A DNA stretch of 64,000 nt from Nitrospira sp. (lineage in GTDB: Bacteria; Nitrospirota; Nitrospiria; Nitrospirales; Nitrospiraceae). The DNA is taken from contig CP126122.1 in the NCBI GenBank assembly GCA_030123565.1, positions 3,424,800-3,488,799 on the forward strand. The letters are read 5' to 3'. Of the stretch, positions 27,261 to 36,134 are shown in pieces. The translations under genes and the position numbers were made by a program. How positions within the stretch are numbered: position 1 is the first letter of the stretch; every line of letters begins with the position of its first letter. The notes beneath the pieces are model-generated. The model did not search any database. It was not told the DNA's origin and saw nothing but the letters and a program-made list of their open reading frames with translations.

Positions 27261-28691
27261 TCAGGATGGGCGGAGGTTCATGACCAGCAGTTTTGGTTCG
27301 GTCATGTCCTCGATGGCATATCGAACCCCTTCACGGCCGATCCCGGAATCCTTCACGCCTCCATAGGGCATGTGATCCGCGCGGAAGGTGGGAATCTCGT
27401 TCGCCAAGACGGCGCCGACGTCGAGCTGCTCGAACGCCCGAAAAATGCGTCCGACGTTCTGAGTAAAGATCCCGGCCTGCAATCCGTAGTCCGACTCGTT
27501 CACGCTCCGCAACACCGCATCGAACTCGTGGTATGGAGTCACCGTCACCAGCGGACCGAAAACTTCCCGGCAGGACACCTTCATCGTGGCGGTTACCTCG
27601 GACAACACCGTCGGCTGTACGACCGATCCGGCCCGCGTACCTCCCGACAGCAGCTGCGCCCCTTGCGTCACGGCTTCTCCGATCCAGCCTTCAATCCGCT
27701 CAGCCGCCCCCGAATCGATCAACGGACCGACCACGGTCCGCTCATTGCCCGGATCTCCTGTCTCCAGCCGCCGCACCAGACCCACCAGGTTCTCGGTGAA
27801 GGCCGCGGCGACCGATTCATGTATGAAAATCCGCTGCACCGAAATACAGGTTTGGCCGGCGTAGGTGAACCCGCCGGTCACGCAACGCTGCACCGCATAG
27901 TCCAGGTCGGCGTCCGGCTCCACGATCACTGCCGCATTGCCGCCGAGTTCCAGCACCACCTTCTTCTTACCGCACTTGGCCTTCAGCATCCAACCCACGG
28001 GCGCACTTCCGGTAAAACTGAGCAGCTTGAACCGGGGCTCGACGACCAGCTGCTCGGCCACCGCATTATTGCAAGGAAGCACGTTGAGACCTCCCGGCGG
28101 GACGCCGGCCTCCGTGAGCAGTTCGCCGAGCAACAGGGCCGTGAGAGGAGTCTGAGGGGCCGGCTTGATCAGAATCGAATTACCCGCCGCCAAGGCCGGA
28201 GCCACCTTATGGGCGACAAGATTGAGCGGGAAATTGAACGGGGTGATGCCGAGGATCGGCCCGATGGGAAACCGTCTCGTCACCCCCCAATGCGATTCCA
28301 TGCCGGGCGACCAGTCCAGCGGCACCACCTCACCGCCGATCCGTTTCGCTTCTTCCGCCGCGATCGAAAACGTCTGAATGGCTCGCCCCACCTCCCGACG
28401 CGCATCGCTCAGGGGTTTCCCGGCCTCGGTCGTCATCGTGCGGGCAAATTCCTCCTGTCTTGCTTGAAGGGCATGCGCCGCGTTCTGCAGCATGGTGGAT
28501 CGTGCATGGCTCGACAGTGCACGCATGGCCGCCGCGCCTTCGACAGAGGACTGCACGGCCGCCTCTGCCTCCGCCGAACCGGCCTGACAGACATGGGCGA
28601 CCGTCTCACCTGTGTAGGGATTTCGTACGGGAGCGGCAGTCGCGCTGTGGTGCCACCGACCGCCGATCAGAAATGGACGTCCATCTTTCAA
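27261..28691 (-). CDS. NAD(P)-dependent aldehyde dehydrogenase
   Basis: Oxidises an aldehyde to the acid. Motifs: ITPFNFPLNLVAHKVAPALAAGN, SFTGSAPVGW, LELGGNAA (catalytic Glu), and GGFTYAGQTCISVQR (catalytic Cys). TTG 28691 with GGAG eight bases before gives 476 aa, the usual size, and avoids overlap with the gene before it; ATG 28778 is the alternative. The polyamine neighbours suggest an amino-aldehyde substrate, but this is inference. Confidence 0.85.
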   Translation of the reverse strand: MKDGRPFLIGGRWHHSATAAPVRNPYTGETVAHVCQAGSAEAEAAVQSSVEGAAAMRALSSHARSTMLQNAAHALQARQEEFARTMTTEAGKPLSDARREVGRAIQTFSIAAEEAKRIGGEVVPLDWSPGMESHWGVTRRFPIGPILGITPFNFPLNLVAHKVAPALAAGNSILIKPAPQTPLTALLLGELLTEAGVPPGGLNVLPCNNAVAEQLVVEPRFKLLSFTGSAPVGWMLKAKCGKKKVVLELGGNAAVIVEPDADLDYAVQRCVTGGFTYAGQTCISVQRIFIHESVAAAFTENLVGLVRRLETGDPGNERTVVGPLIDSGAAERIEGWIGEAVTQGAQLLSGGTRAGSVVQPTVLSEVTATMKVSCREVFGPLVTVTPYHEFDAVLRSVNESDYGLQAGIFTQNVGRIFRAFEQLDVGAVLANEIPTFRADHMPYGGVKDSGIGREGVRYAIEDMTEPKLLVMNLRPS

Positions 28692-28719
28692 CGGACCAAC
28701 TCCGCAAAAGAGAGGATCG

Positions 28720-28995
28720 TTACTGCACTGATTCCACGGGAGGCGGAACGGGAGCGGTGCGGCTCGCCTCTTCGGCATCCTGCGCCGCCGTCGCCTTGGC
28801 GATCAGTTCTTCGGTCCCCCAATCCTGTACCGCGGCCAGGGTAAAGGCTTCATAGGTCGAGACACCGTGGCACGTCGGACAATCAGGCATGGGAACCTTT
28901 CGGCAAAACGCCTCATTCAAACAGGACATGCAGACCCACAGATCCGGCTCTCCGTCCTTCGCAGGCACGGACCAAAAGGCTTGTTTCGTCCCCAT
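28720..28995 (-). CDS. Small cysteine-rich protein
   Basis: 91 aa, unknown family. CMSCLNEAFC and PDCPTCHG give two CxxC pairs, probably one zinc site; the tail is Ala/Glu-rich. No membrane segment. It lies between the DsbA-like gene and the aldehyde dehydrogenase on the same strand. Confidence 0.6.
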   Translation of the reverse strand: MGTKQAFWSVPAKDGEPDLWVCMSCLNEAFCRKVPMPDCPTCHGVSTYEAFTLAAVQDWGTEELIAKATAAQDAEEASRTAPVPPPVESVQ

Positions 28996-29080
28996 AGTGC
29001 GATTCCCTCTTTCCTCGCTAGACGATGATCCTACTCACTGCTGCTGGCATTGGTCCTCTTCCGCTTCGAACGCATGATGC

Positions 29081-29725
29081 TTATTTCGACCCGGGCGACG
29101 AAAGCAGTTTTTCGATTTCTTCTTCGAAGGCCTCGAAGGGAAAGGCTCCGGGTATGGCGATCGCAGGATCCTTGGCGGTCGGTTGCTGCGTCGTGCGCAT
29201 CAGGACAAAACCGGGGGTGCCGCGAAAGCCCCAGGAATTCGCTTCCTGCCGGTCTTGAAAGATGGCTTGCACATAGGGGGCATCGCGCAAACATTGCCGG
29301 AACAGGGATTGATTGAGCCCGATCGCTTTGGCGTGCTGCGAGTAGCTGTCCGCATCGAGCCGCCCGTCTGAGGAAAACAACCGGTCGTGCATCGGCCAAT
29401 AGGCCCCCTGGTCTCCGGCACAACGGGCTGCGAGGGCGGCGGTCAGTCCAGGCCCCTGATCGGCGCGCGGATAGTCTTTGTAGAGGAAGCGCACCTTCCC
29501 GGTCTCGACATAGCGCGCTTGAATCCTGGGCCAGGTTTCCTTGAAAAACTTGAGGCAATACCCGCACGTGAAGTCTGAGTACTCGATCATCGTCAACGGG
29601 GCATCCACCTTGCCCCTCATGCGGCTATCGACCGCCGGCGTCCCAGCAGCCCACGCTACACCGCTGGCCAGCAGGAGCAGGATGGATACACCGGCCCTCC
29701 ACAACCAGGGTTTTGGCGTGATCAT
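29081..29725 (-). CDS. DsbA-like periplasmic thiol oxidoreductase
   Basis: Thioredoxin-fold protein with active site SDFTCGYCLKFF and a cis-Pro loop in GFRGTPGFVLM. A signal peptide (WLWRAGVSILLLLASGVAWA, cut before AGTP) directs it to the periplasm. I start at ATG 29725, which overlaps the stop of the deoxyhypusine-synthase-like gene (ATGA). The family also includes reductants such as BDBD proteins; direction of reaction is not shown. Confidence 0.85.
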   Translation of the reverse strand: MITPKPWLWRAGVSILLLLASGVAWAAGTPAVDSRMRGKVDAPLTMIEYSDFTCGYCLKFFKETWPRIQARYVETGKVRFLYKDYPRADQGPGLTAALAARCAGDQGAYWPMHDRLFSSDGRLDADSYSQHAKAIGLNQSLFRQCLRDAPYVQAIFQDRQEANSWGFRGTPGFVLMRTTQQPTAKDPAIAIPGAFPFEAFEEEIEKLLSSPGSK

Positions 29726-30825
29726 ACAGAGACACTCTTGGTGCGCCTTCGCTCCAACAGCCCCAGCATGAGCAGCGGCCACACCAACGTCGCATCGCTG
29801 AGGACCTCTGCGAAACGCCCGCCCTCGGCAGGCGGCACGAACTTGCCCCAGGAGATGCCCTCTTGATAGGTGCAGCCGCTCAACCCGCCCCAGTAGTCCG
29901 GCTCAGGACAAATCCGGACGCCATAGTGGAACCGCGGCGGCTTCACATTCAGCCCCAGGCGCGCGTTGCTGATTTCAATATAGGGGGCCACCTGCTGCGC
30001 CCAATTGCGCGGAACTCCGCCGCCGATGGTAAAGATGCCGAGCCGTTTGGAGCCCAGGATTTCTTCCGCGTAGTTGTTGAGATCGAGATAGGGATTGAAC
30101 GTCGGACAAATCTGGTGCAGGGCGCGCAACACCGCGAGGTCCCCGCCTTCCTTGGTTTGACTGCGGGCCCAATCGATGTTCTTCCCCATGGCCCAGGTGC
30201 CCACATCGAGGCCCATCTCGGAATCGGTGAATGCGGGAATGTAGACCGGTACCTGTTTCAGATAGGCGCTCTTGAGAATGCCGGGGCCTTCAAACTCCTC
30301 GGTCAACGTCTTGCCCAACTCGCGGGTCAAGAGATGCGAGGACAGGGGCTGATCGGTATTGATGCGCTTCAAGGTCAACGAGACGACATGTTCGACATAA
30401 TTGAGGTTCGATTCCATTTCGAGGGTGTCGTAGACCCGGTTGTAGCCTTTCCGGAACAACTCCTCATCGCTGTGAGAGGCCTGGTGGCGGTAGTGAACCT
30501 TGCCCACCGACTCGCTCAACCCATGCGCGACCAGCGCGCCGGTCGAGACGATCGCATGCACCATGCCGCGGTCGATCATCGTACTGATGATCTTGCCCAT
30601 CTTGGCGATGGTCATGGCGCCCGAGAGCGTCAGCACGACCTTGCAGTCTGGATCGTCGATCATCGCGGCGAGTGTTTCATAGGCCTCGCCGAGCCGTCGT
30701 CCGCCGAACGCGGTCTTCCGCATCGCCTCCAGCAGTTCCGAAAAAGAGTGAATCTTCTCGGGGTCGAGGGGCTCAAGGGCCTCCAAGCCATCCGTGGCAC
30801 CGTCATGAAATTCCCGTCCCGCCAT
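29722..30825 (-). CDS. Deoxyhypusine-synthase-like protein
   Basis: Bacterial relative of deoxyhypusine synthase; bacteria lack the eIF5A target, and some relatives make homospermidine from putrescine. NAD-binding and active-site blocks are visible (VSTGALVAHGL, YIPAFTDSEMG, FTIGGGVPRNWAQQ, YQEGISWGKF). In human DHS the GGG motif is followed by the catalytic Lys329 (GGGVVK); here the same place is Arg273. ATG 30825 has GGGAGG eight bases before. It stands upstream of arginine decarboxylase and agmatinase, which supply putrescine. Confidence 0.8.
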   Translation of the reverse strand: MAGREFHDGATDGLEALEPLDPEKIHSFSELLEAMRKTAFGGRRLGEAYETLAAMIDDPDCKVVLTLSGAMTIAKMGKIISTMIDRGMVHAIVSTGALVAHGLSESVGKVHYRHQASHSDEELFRKGYNRVYDTLEMESNLNYVEHVVSLTLKRINTDQPLSSHLLTRELGKTLTEEFEGPGILKSAYLKQVPVYIPAFTDSEMGLDVGTWAMGKNIDWARSQTKEGGDLAVLRALHQICPTFNPYLDLNNYAEEILGSKRLGIFTIGGGVPRNWAQQVAPYIEISNARLGLNVKPPRFHYGVRICPEPDYWGGLSGCTYQEGISWGKFVPPAEGGRFAEVLSDATLVWPLLMLGLLERRRTKSVSV

Positions 30826-31044
30826 GATGAACGCCTCCCGAAACAAATCAATCTTCCGACCGAGCAGCTCATTTTATACACAACCGACCGTGACGGGGTC
30901 AATTCAAGGCATGGCCGGTCGCCCCTCGCCCCTGCCGTTCCAGAAGGCGGCTCGCCGTGAAAACCATACGCGATACAGAGCCTGGGAATGCACACGTCGC
31001 GATCAGGAGGTACCGGGAAGACAATGCGAGGGGTGACGAATGCG

Positions 31045-31797
31045 TCAGCTTCGGACGCCGCTCACGAGCGTGAGCAGCATGGCGGTGACATACATGAAAC
31101 TGATGCCGGCGAACATCCCCACCGCCACTTGCTGGCGGCGCGTCGCCGTGTAGGACATGACCGTGAGTGAGAGAATCACATAGAGCAACGAGCCGGCCGC
31201 CAAGGTATAAAAGCAGATGGAGAAATAGGGGGACAACCCCTGACCGCTGAGAAAGGTTCCGACGCAGGTCGGAAGGCCGGCAATCGCCCCCAGCAAAAAA
31301 ACATCATGCCACGAGATCGGCGTTTTCCCCGCCGCACCCACGATGCCGAATCCCTCGGTGCCGTTATGCAAACCGAAGCCGACCACCAGCAGCAGACTGA
31401 GCGCCCAGGCCCCGCTCGCGTAGCTGGCGCCGATCGCGAGGCCCTCGCCGAGGTTGTGCAACCCCATCCCCACCGCGATCATATAGGGAAGAGACAGGAC
31501 CCGGTTTCCCGAGCGGCCGCCGAAGACTTGACTGGATTCCAACGCCACCAGTCCGACGAAGCTCACACCGAGGCTGCCCAGAAACAACACCCACGAGAAC
31601 CCGTCGCGCGCGCCCGTCAATTCGACCGCTTCGTGCATCAGATCGAAGAAGAGGTAGACCAGCACGCCGGTCGCCACCCCGATCAGCCCGCCCTCCCAGG
31701 TGCGCGGCAACACCTTGCCGAGCAACAGTGCCATAAGCATCCCGAGATAGACCGGAACGACCCCGGCGATCACACCCAGTCCGACCAAATCCAGCAT
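31045..31797 (-). CDS. ZIP family divalent metal transporter
   Basis: About eight hydrophobic helices in 250 aa. The two ZIP metal motifs are present: MGLHNLGEGLAIGAS and FGLHNGTEGFGI. The protein would move zinc, iron or another divalent ion into the cytoplasm. First gene of the minus-strand set that continues with the DHS-like gene, but a 220-base gap separates them, so the operon link is uncertain. Confidence 0.85.
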   Translation of the reverse strand: MLDLVGLGVIAGVVPVYLGMLMALLLGKVLPRTWEGGLIGVATGVLVYLFFDLMHEAVELTGARDGFSWVLFLGSLGVSFVGLVALESSQVFGGRSGNRVLSLPYMIAVGMGLHNLGEGLAIGASYASGAWALSLLLVVGFGLHNGTEGFGIVGAAGKTPISWHDVFLLGAIAGLPTCVGTFLSGQGLSPYFSICFYTLAAGSLLYVILSLTVMSYTATRRQQVAVGMFAGISFMYVTAMLLTLVSGVRS

Positions 31798-31971
31798 GCA
31801 AGACTTCTATCAGAACGGCCGGTGCAGAAGAAAGACCGTTGTGAAGGATTCTTGCTCCGTTTTATTCCCCTTGCGGTCGAACCGGGCCGGATTCCCAGGC
31901 GCCCTCGATCGTAAGGATTCGTTGGCGAACGGAAAGCGCTGACATCAAACCGCCGTGACCGGTATGGGGCA

Positions 31972-32616
31972 TCACAGATGGCTCTCCGCTCCTTGGAGGG
32001 AATAGACCGGTCGAAGCGACTGTCGCCGCTCGACCCATGCCGTCACAAGTCGTTCATAGACCGCCGTGTAGGCCATTGCGGTCTCGACGAGAGCGTCCAG
32101 TGCCTCCGTGCAGGGCCCGTCCTGCTGCGGTGGAAGGTGCCAGGGGATGACGGCCTGCCAGTTGAGTTCCGGGCATTGTCGGACTTGATCCATCGACGTC
32201 GCCACCAAGGCCAACTCCTTGAACTCCCGATAGACCTTGACGACTTCCGGCGCATCCAACGAACCATATACCGTCGCCACGATAGGAAGCGGACTACGAC
32301 GCATCAACGGAAATGCCGTGAACCCCGTATGCACATGGATGAGGTCGAAGGGAAAAGCCGCGGAGAATGCCTTGTCAAGCGCGAGAAACGCCAGCCCTTC
32401 CGAGAGGTGACGTTTGGGGGTCGGATAGTGCCGGAGCGCCAACGGGGCGACCGGCACCAATGAGCCTGACACCCGGCTGTCTCCGCTCGCGAACACCGTG
32501 ACATCATGGCCGAATCGAACCAGGCCCCTCGCCAGGAACGCGACGCCGCGGGCTTCCGAACCTTCACTCTCGATCGACACCTCTTCAAAAAACGGGCTGA
32601 CATGGGCAATGCGCAT
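31972..32616 (-). CDS. Short GT4-like glycosyltransferase lacking the C-terminal domain
   Basis: The N-terminal half of a GT-B glycosyltransferase 4: MRIAHVSPFFEEVSIESEG, GLVRFGHDVTVFASGDS, FDLIHVHTGFTAFPLM. The nucleotide-sugar-binding second domain is missing; a final helix (AYTAVYERLVTAWVERR) follows almost directly. Full-length relatives are about 350 aa, this is 214 aa. It may be an internal deletion or a domain working with a partner. ATG 32616 has AAGGAAGG before it. Last core gene before the integrated elements. Confidence 0.6.
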   Translation of the reverse strand: MRIAHVSPFFEEVSIESEGSEARGVAFLARGLVRFGHDVTVFASGDSRVSGSLVPVAPLALRHYPTPKRHLSEGLAFLALDKAFSAAFPFDLIHVHTGFTAFPLMRRSPLPIVATVYGSLDAPEVVKVYREFKELALVATSMDQVRQCPELNWQAVIPWHLPPQQDGPCTEALDALVETAMAYTAVYERLVTAWVERRQSLRPVYSLQGAESHL

Positions 32617-32848
32617 AACATCCTTCCTTTTTGTGGTTGAGGCGCCTGTACGCCATGCGCCGGTTCGGCACAACCTAGGCACTCATGGCAAGGCAACCGG
32701 CGCCTCAGTGACAGGAGGGCGGATGGTACGTCGGTAACATGAGAATTCGCTGAAGAATGCATGAAACTTTGATGAGGACGACAGGGAGGGCCGGGCGAAG
32801 CGGGAGCCACCGCGCAACGTCAGGGCTCCTGGTCGCGCAAGCGCGGTC

Positions 32849-32892
32849 TGGTGGTCCCAACGGGATTTGAACCCGTGTCTGAGCCTTGAGAG
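32849..32892 (-). repeat. tRNA 3'-half attachment core, copy 1
   Basis: On the minus strand this reads from an anticodon loop CTCTCAA (anticodon CUC, hence Glu-like) through stem, 4-base variable region, T-arm (ACGGG-TTCAAAT-CCCGT), acceptor strand TGGGACC, A and CCA. No matching 5' half lies next to it. This is what a tyrosine integrase leaves when it crosses over in an anticodon loop. Identical 44-bp copies are at 42134 and 60846. Confidence 0.8.
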
Positions 32893-33245
32893 TCGATTCA
32901 GAGCAGAAATTACAGTGGCTTGATTTCGTGAAGGTTTCCCCGTTTTTTCTTTTTAATTGAGCGGTTAACAGCTTTCTATGGATTCTACTAATTCGAACCA
33001 ATATGAGCGGTTTTGAAAATTTCTAGCACAAATTTAGCACACGCATTCTATGGTCTCGGACGAAAGGGGCGACGTATCCAGCGGGCGAGGTTAAAAGGAA
33101 GTGACTTGGCAGGGACGGTCGCAATCGAGCTGTCCGAATATGCAGCGACGAACAAAGGGCGGGCGGCTCGCAAGATCGCCGACTGATGACGAATTAGCCG
33201 CAGCACCATGGTATACTGCCTGCGGGTACACTGGATGCACTGCTG
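32893..33245. other. Left arm of element A
   Basis: The stretch 32893-33045 resembles 60890-61040 at the left end of element C (shared blocks: GTGAAGGTTTCCCCGTTTTT-like, TTCGAACCAATA, TAGCACA repeats). TAGCACAAATTTAGCACA at 33024-33041 is a direct repeat of TAGCACA and a likely integrase arm site. From about 33060 an open frame without a start ends at 33186, perhaps a gene remnant. No supported gene. Confidence 0.6.
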
Positions 33246-33500
33246 ATGAAAGCCGTGAAGTACACCAAAGAAGGCGTGGTGATTCCCTCCTCCTGGATGA
33301 AGGGGTGGGGGAAAGCCGTCGTGGCGCATCGGGACTCCCAAGTCCTGATCTTGGAGTCTCCGGCCAGAGCGGCAAGTCGTAAGAAGCTGGCCCGCATGGT
33401 CAGCAAGTTACGCCGCGCCACCCGCGAACTAGGCGTCACCCCCGACCAGATTGCCGCTGAGGTTGCAGCGGTTCGGCGCGAGCGTGCGCGTCGTTCTTGA
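33246..33500 (+). CDS. AbrB/MazE-type antitoxin
   Basis: 84 aa; N-terminal beta-rich DNA-binding part (MKAVKYTKEGVVIPSSWM, then VAHRDSQVLILES) and a charged helical C-terminus that would wrap the toxin. It would neutralise and autoregulate with the PIN toxin that overlaps its 3' end by 17 bases. Assignment rests on shape and neighbour more than on a strong motif. Confidence 0.65.
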   Translation: MKAVKYTKEGVVIPSSWMKGWGKAVVAHRDSQVLILESPARAASRKKLARMVSKLRRATRELGVTPDQIAAEVAAVRRERARRS

Positions 33501-33903
33501 TACGAATATTTTCGTGTCCGGCCTGCTGTCCGCCGCAGGGCCTCCTGCACGGATCATCCAGGCTGTCTTACAGCGCCGCCTCATCCCCATCATGAGCCCT
33601 GCCACCTTCGCAGAACTGGAAGCCGTCCTGCGGCGCCCCAAACTCCAACGAACGTTCACCCGAGCCGGGGTCAATATCACGAGCTTTCTGGCCACTATCC
33701 ACGCCGAAGTTCAGTTCGTCGATCCCCATCCCACCAACACTCCGCTTCGTGATGCGCAGGATCGACCGTTCCTCGATCTCATGGCCACTACACCTCCTCC
33801 CCAATACTTCGTCACCGGGGATAAGGATTTCGAAGCCTCACACTACAGCGGTGTGCCGGTCATTTCAGCCGCCGAGTTTGCCCGCCTGCTCACTCACCGA
33901 TAG
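33484..33903 (+). CDS. PIN domain toxin
   Basis: Ribonuclease toxin of the PIN family (COG1569-like). Acidic residues are in the usual places: VVLDTNIFVSG, SPATFAELEAVLRRP, RDAQDRPFLDLM and VTGDKDFE. The GTG at 33484 gives a start directly at the first beta strand; the antitoxin stop lies at 33500. 139 aa. Confidence 0.85.
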   Translation: MRVVLDTNIFVSGLLSAAGPPARIIQAVLQRRLIPIMSPATFAELEAVLRRPKLQRTFTRAGVNITSFLATIHAEVQFVDPHPTNTPLRDAQDRPFLDLMATTPPPQYFVTGDKDFEASHYSGVPVISAAEFARLLTHR

Positions 33904-34100
33904 TCAATTCCTGTATTGGTCCACAGTACGAAGAAGCGGAACAAAATAAACGACGAGCGAGTGGACGACACCTTGGCCTATCGAGAGAAAGACTTCCAAC
34001 CCCTTCTCTTCTTCCTTGTGCCGGGGAAGGCCTGGGCCAGGTTGGTCAAACGGCTCGAGGTAGGTGGAAAGGGCTATGGAGAAACGAGGAGGGAGACCAG

Positions 34101-34694
34101 ATGGACCTATTGGAGTTACTGGATCAAATTGAGAGTGCTGTGGGGCAAATTCGAGAAGCCACAGAGTACCCAATGCTGCGGGAGACCTACTTTGAATCAC
34201 GCGTGGACGAGTACAACAAGTTCTGTGTAGCTCTCGATACGTTAGAAGATTCTGTTCTAGCTATTAGGGACTATTGTCAGGCGGGGCTTGGAGGCCGAGA
34301 GGGAGAAAACTATCTTCGCCTATACGGCTTATTTCAAGCTGTTTTCCTTCAGCAGGATTCCATTCGATCACTGTGGGAAGTATCCTTTGAAGGAGAGTTT
34401 CCCGCACCCGCTATCAATTCGGCATGGAAAATTATCCGTGAGATTCGGAACGATGCGACCGGACATCCGATTGAAGTGACCCGGAACACGGAAGTTCGGA
34501 GGACGTTTGTCTCAAGAGCACATTTAGAGCGAGGCAAGCTCTTTCTCGTCACTTATGAACGGAACTCAAATCAGGATCGCCAGCAGGAGTACAGTCCAGA
34601 CGAACTCCTATCGTCCTATTTCCTAGAATCCATCCCCTCTCTTTTAGAGCTTGCCGGAAAAGTGAGAAACCGTTTTCCTCTTCCTGCAGACTGA
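34101..34694 (+). CDS. HEPN-like helical protein
   Basis: 197 aa, mostly helical, with REIRNDATGHP at residues 113-123. R116 and H122 fit the R(x4-6)H motif of HEPN ribonucleases. GGGAGA lies before the ATG. The HNH gene follows 80 bases later on the same strand, so the two could be a two-gene nuclease cassette. Family membership rests on this motif and needs a structure-based search. Confidence 0.55.
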   Translation: MDLLELLDQIESAVGQIREATEYPMLRETYFESRVDEYNKFCVALDTLEDSVLAIRDYCQAGLGGREGENYLRLYGLFQAVFLQQDSIRSLWEVSFEGEFPAPAINSAWKIIREIRNDATGHPIEVTRNTEVRRTFVSRAHLERGKLFLVTYERNSNQDRQQEYSPDELLSSYFLESIPSLLELAGKVRNRFPLPAD

Positions 34695-35257
34695 CTTCCG
34701 TCTTGCCTCTTCCCGTCGATCTTGTCTGCATTCCCGATGCTATGATATTGTCCGCGCACTCCGTGGAGGGTTCCATGTTGAGGGAACCAATTTCAAAAAA
34801 GCTCCGCTTTGAAGTCTTCAAGCGCGATTCCTTCCGCTGTCAGTATTGTGGAAATTCATCTCCTAACGTCGTCTTAGAAATCGACCACGTAACCCCCGTT
34901 GCATCGGGCGGAAAGTCAGACATTTTAAATCTAATTACGTCCTGCAACCCCTGTAACGCAGGTAAGGGCAAACGGGATCTTAACGACAGCACCGCAATTT
35001 CCAAGCAATTGGATCAATTGAAGGAACTGCAAGAGCGGCGCGAGCAATTGGACATGATGATTCAATGGAAAGAGGAATTGTCCAATCTCAAGACAGATGC
35101 TCTTTCCAGGATCGCAGAGCTTTGGGCAAGACGTGTTGAAGGATACTCCTTAAACGACCACGGCATGCGCTCGCTAAGGAAGCTGGCAAATCGCTTTGAA
35201 TTCCAAGAGATCATGGATGCTATAGACACCGCTGCGGATGAGTATTTGACTTAGAGC

Positions 35258-35683
35258 TTATCCGTAAATTACATTTATCGCCAACGGGATTTTTCTGAAC
35301 GTGATGATCGCCGCGGCAAGATGGGTGAGGCCGAGGAAACTGCGTTCGAGTTTCTCATACCGCACGAGCAGCTTGCGAAAGCGATTGAACCAGCTATGCG
35401 CGACCTCCACAATCCACCTCCTGGCTCGCTTCGTCGGATGCCGCCGCTGCTCCTCGGCTTCCTGCCCGCGCCCTTTGACATGGGCGATGTAGCCATGCTC
35501 TTCAATGGTGACACGTGCCGGAATGCCGGTGTAGCCTGCATCGGCACACAAGTGCTGGCTGCGTCGCTCAGGCGGCGAGGGACGCGGCACTACGATGGCG
35601 TCAAGGACGACGGCCAGCTGGCTCACATCATGCCGGTTTGCCGCGGTCACGATGATCGACAGCGGGACGCCACGATCGTCCAC
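35258..35683 (-). CDS. IS5-family transposase, second frame
   Basis: C-terminal half of the transposase: HLCADAGYTG carries the second Asp and a helix with WFNRFRKLLVRYEK carries the region of the catalytic Glu. Its own ATG (DDRGVPLS) is inside the conserved core, so it is normally made as a fusion with the first frame, by slippage at the A7 run or only in copies with six A residues. Confidence 0.75.
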   Translation of the reverse strand: MDDRGVPLSIIVTAANRHDVSQLAVVLDAIVVPRPSPPERRSQHLCADAGYTGIPARVTIEEHGYIAHVKGRGQEAEEQRRHPTKRARRWIVEVAHSWFNRFRKLLVRYEKLERSFLGLTHLAAAIITFRKIPLAINVIYG

Positions 35684-36134
35684 CAGCAGGTGGCGCTTGC
35701 TTCCATTTTTTTCCCCGATCCGTCGGGTTCGGCCCGACCGCTTCCTGAGCCAGCGGCGCTTTCATCATGGCCCCGTCGATACTCTGCCAGCGCCACGCGA
35801 TGCCTTCCACGTCGTCATACTCCGCCAGCCCGGCCTGCCAGAGGGCTGCGAACAGGCCGGCGTTCTGCCACTCGAGAAAGCGCTTGTGAATGGCGCTCGC
35901 GCTCCCAAAGCGCTCGGTCGGCAACGCCTTCCACTGACAGCCCGTGCGCAACACGTAGACGATGCCCTCGAACACCAGGCGCGCCTCCTTGGGTTTGCGC
36001 CCACCCCCGGGTTTGCGCACGTAGGGCTTGGCCCTCGCACGCCGGCGCGCGGGGATCAAGGGTTCGACCCGTTGCCAAAACGCGTCCGACACTTCCCATG
36101 CTGCCGCCCTGCTGTGCGTCACACGTTTCGCCAT
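35628..36134 (-). CDS. IS5-family transposase, first frame
   Basis: The N-terminal half of the transposase: DUF4096-type block with RPGGGRKPKEARLVFEGIVY-like sequence and IDGAMMKAPLAQE with the first catalytic Asp. After DRGKK the frame departs from the family. The sequence there has seven A residues; with six, the frame would read through GKNGSKRHLLVDDRG into the second part. Confidence 0.8.
   Translation of the reverse strand: MAKRVTHSRAAAWEVSDAFWQRVEPLIPARRRARAKPYVRKPGGGRKPKEARLVFEGIVYVLRTGCQWKALPTERFGSASAIHKRFLEWQNAGLFAALWQAGLAEYDDVEGIAWRWQSIDGAMMKAPLAQEAVGPNPTDRGKKWKQAPPAGGRSWRPAVDHRDRGKPA

Noticed and set aside
32849..32990. A complete tRNA gene at each 44-bp core
   Set aside because: Only the half from anticodon loop to CCA is present; no 5' acceptor strand GGTCCCA or D-arm lies within tRNA distance at any of the three copies.
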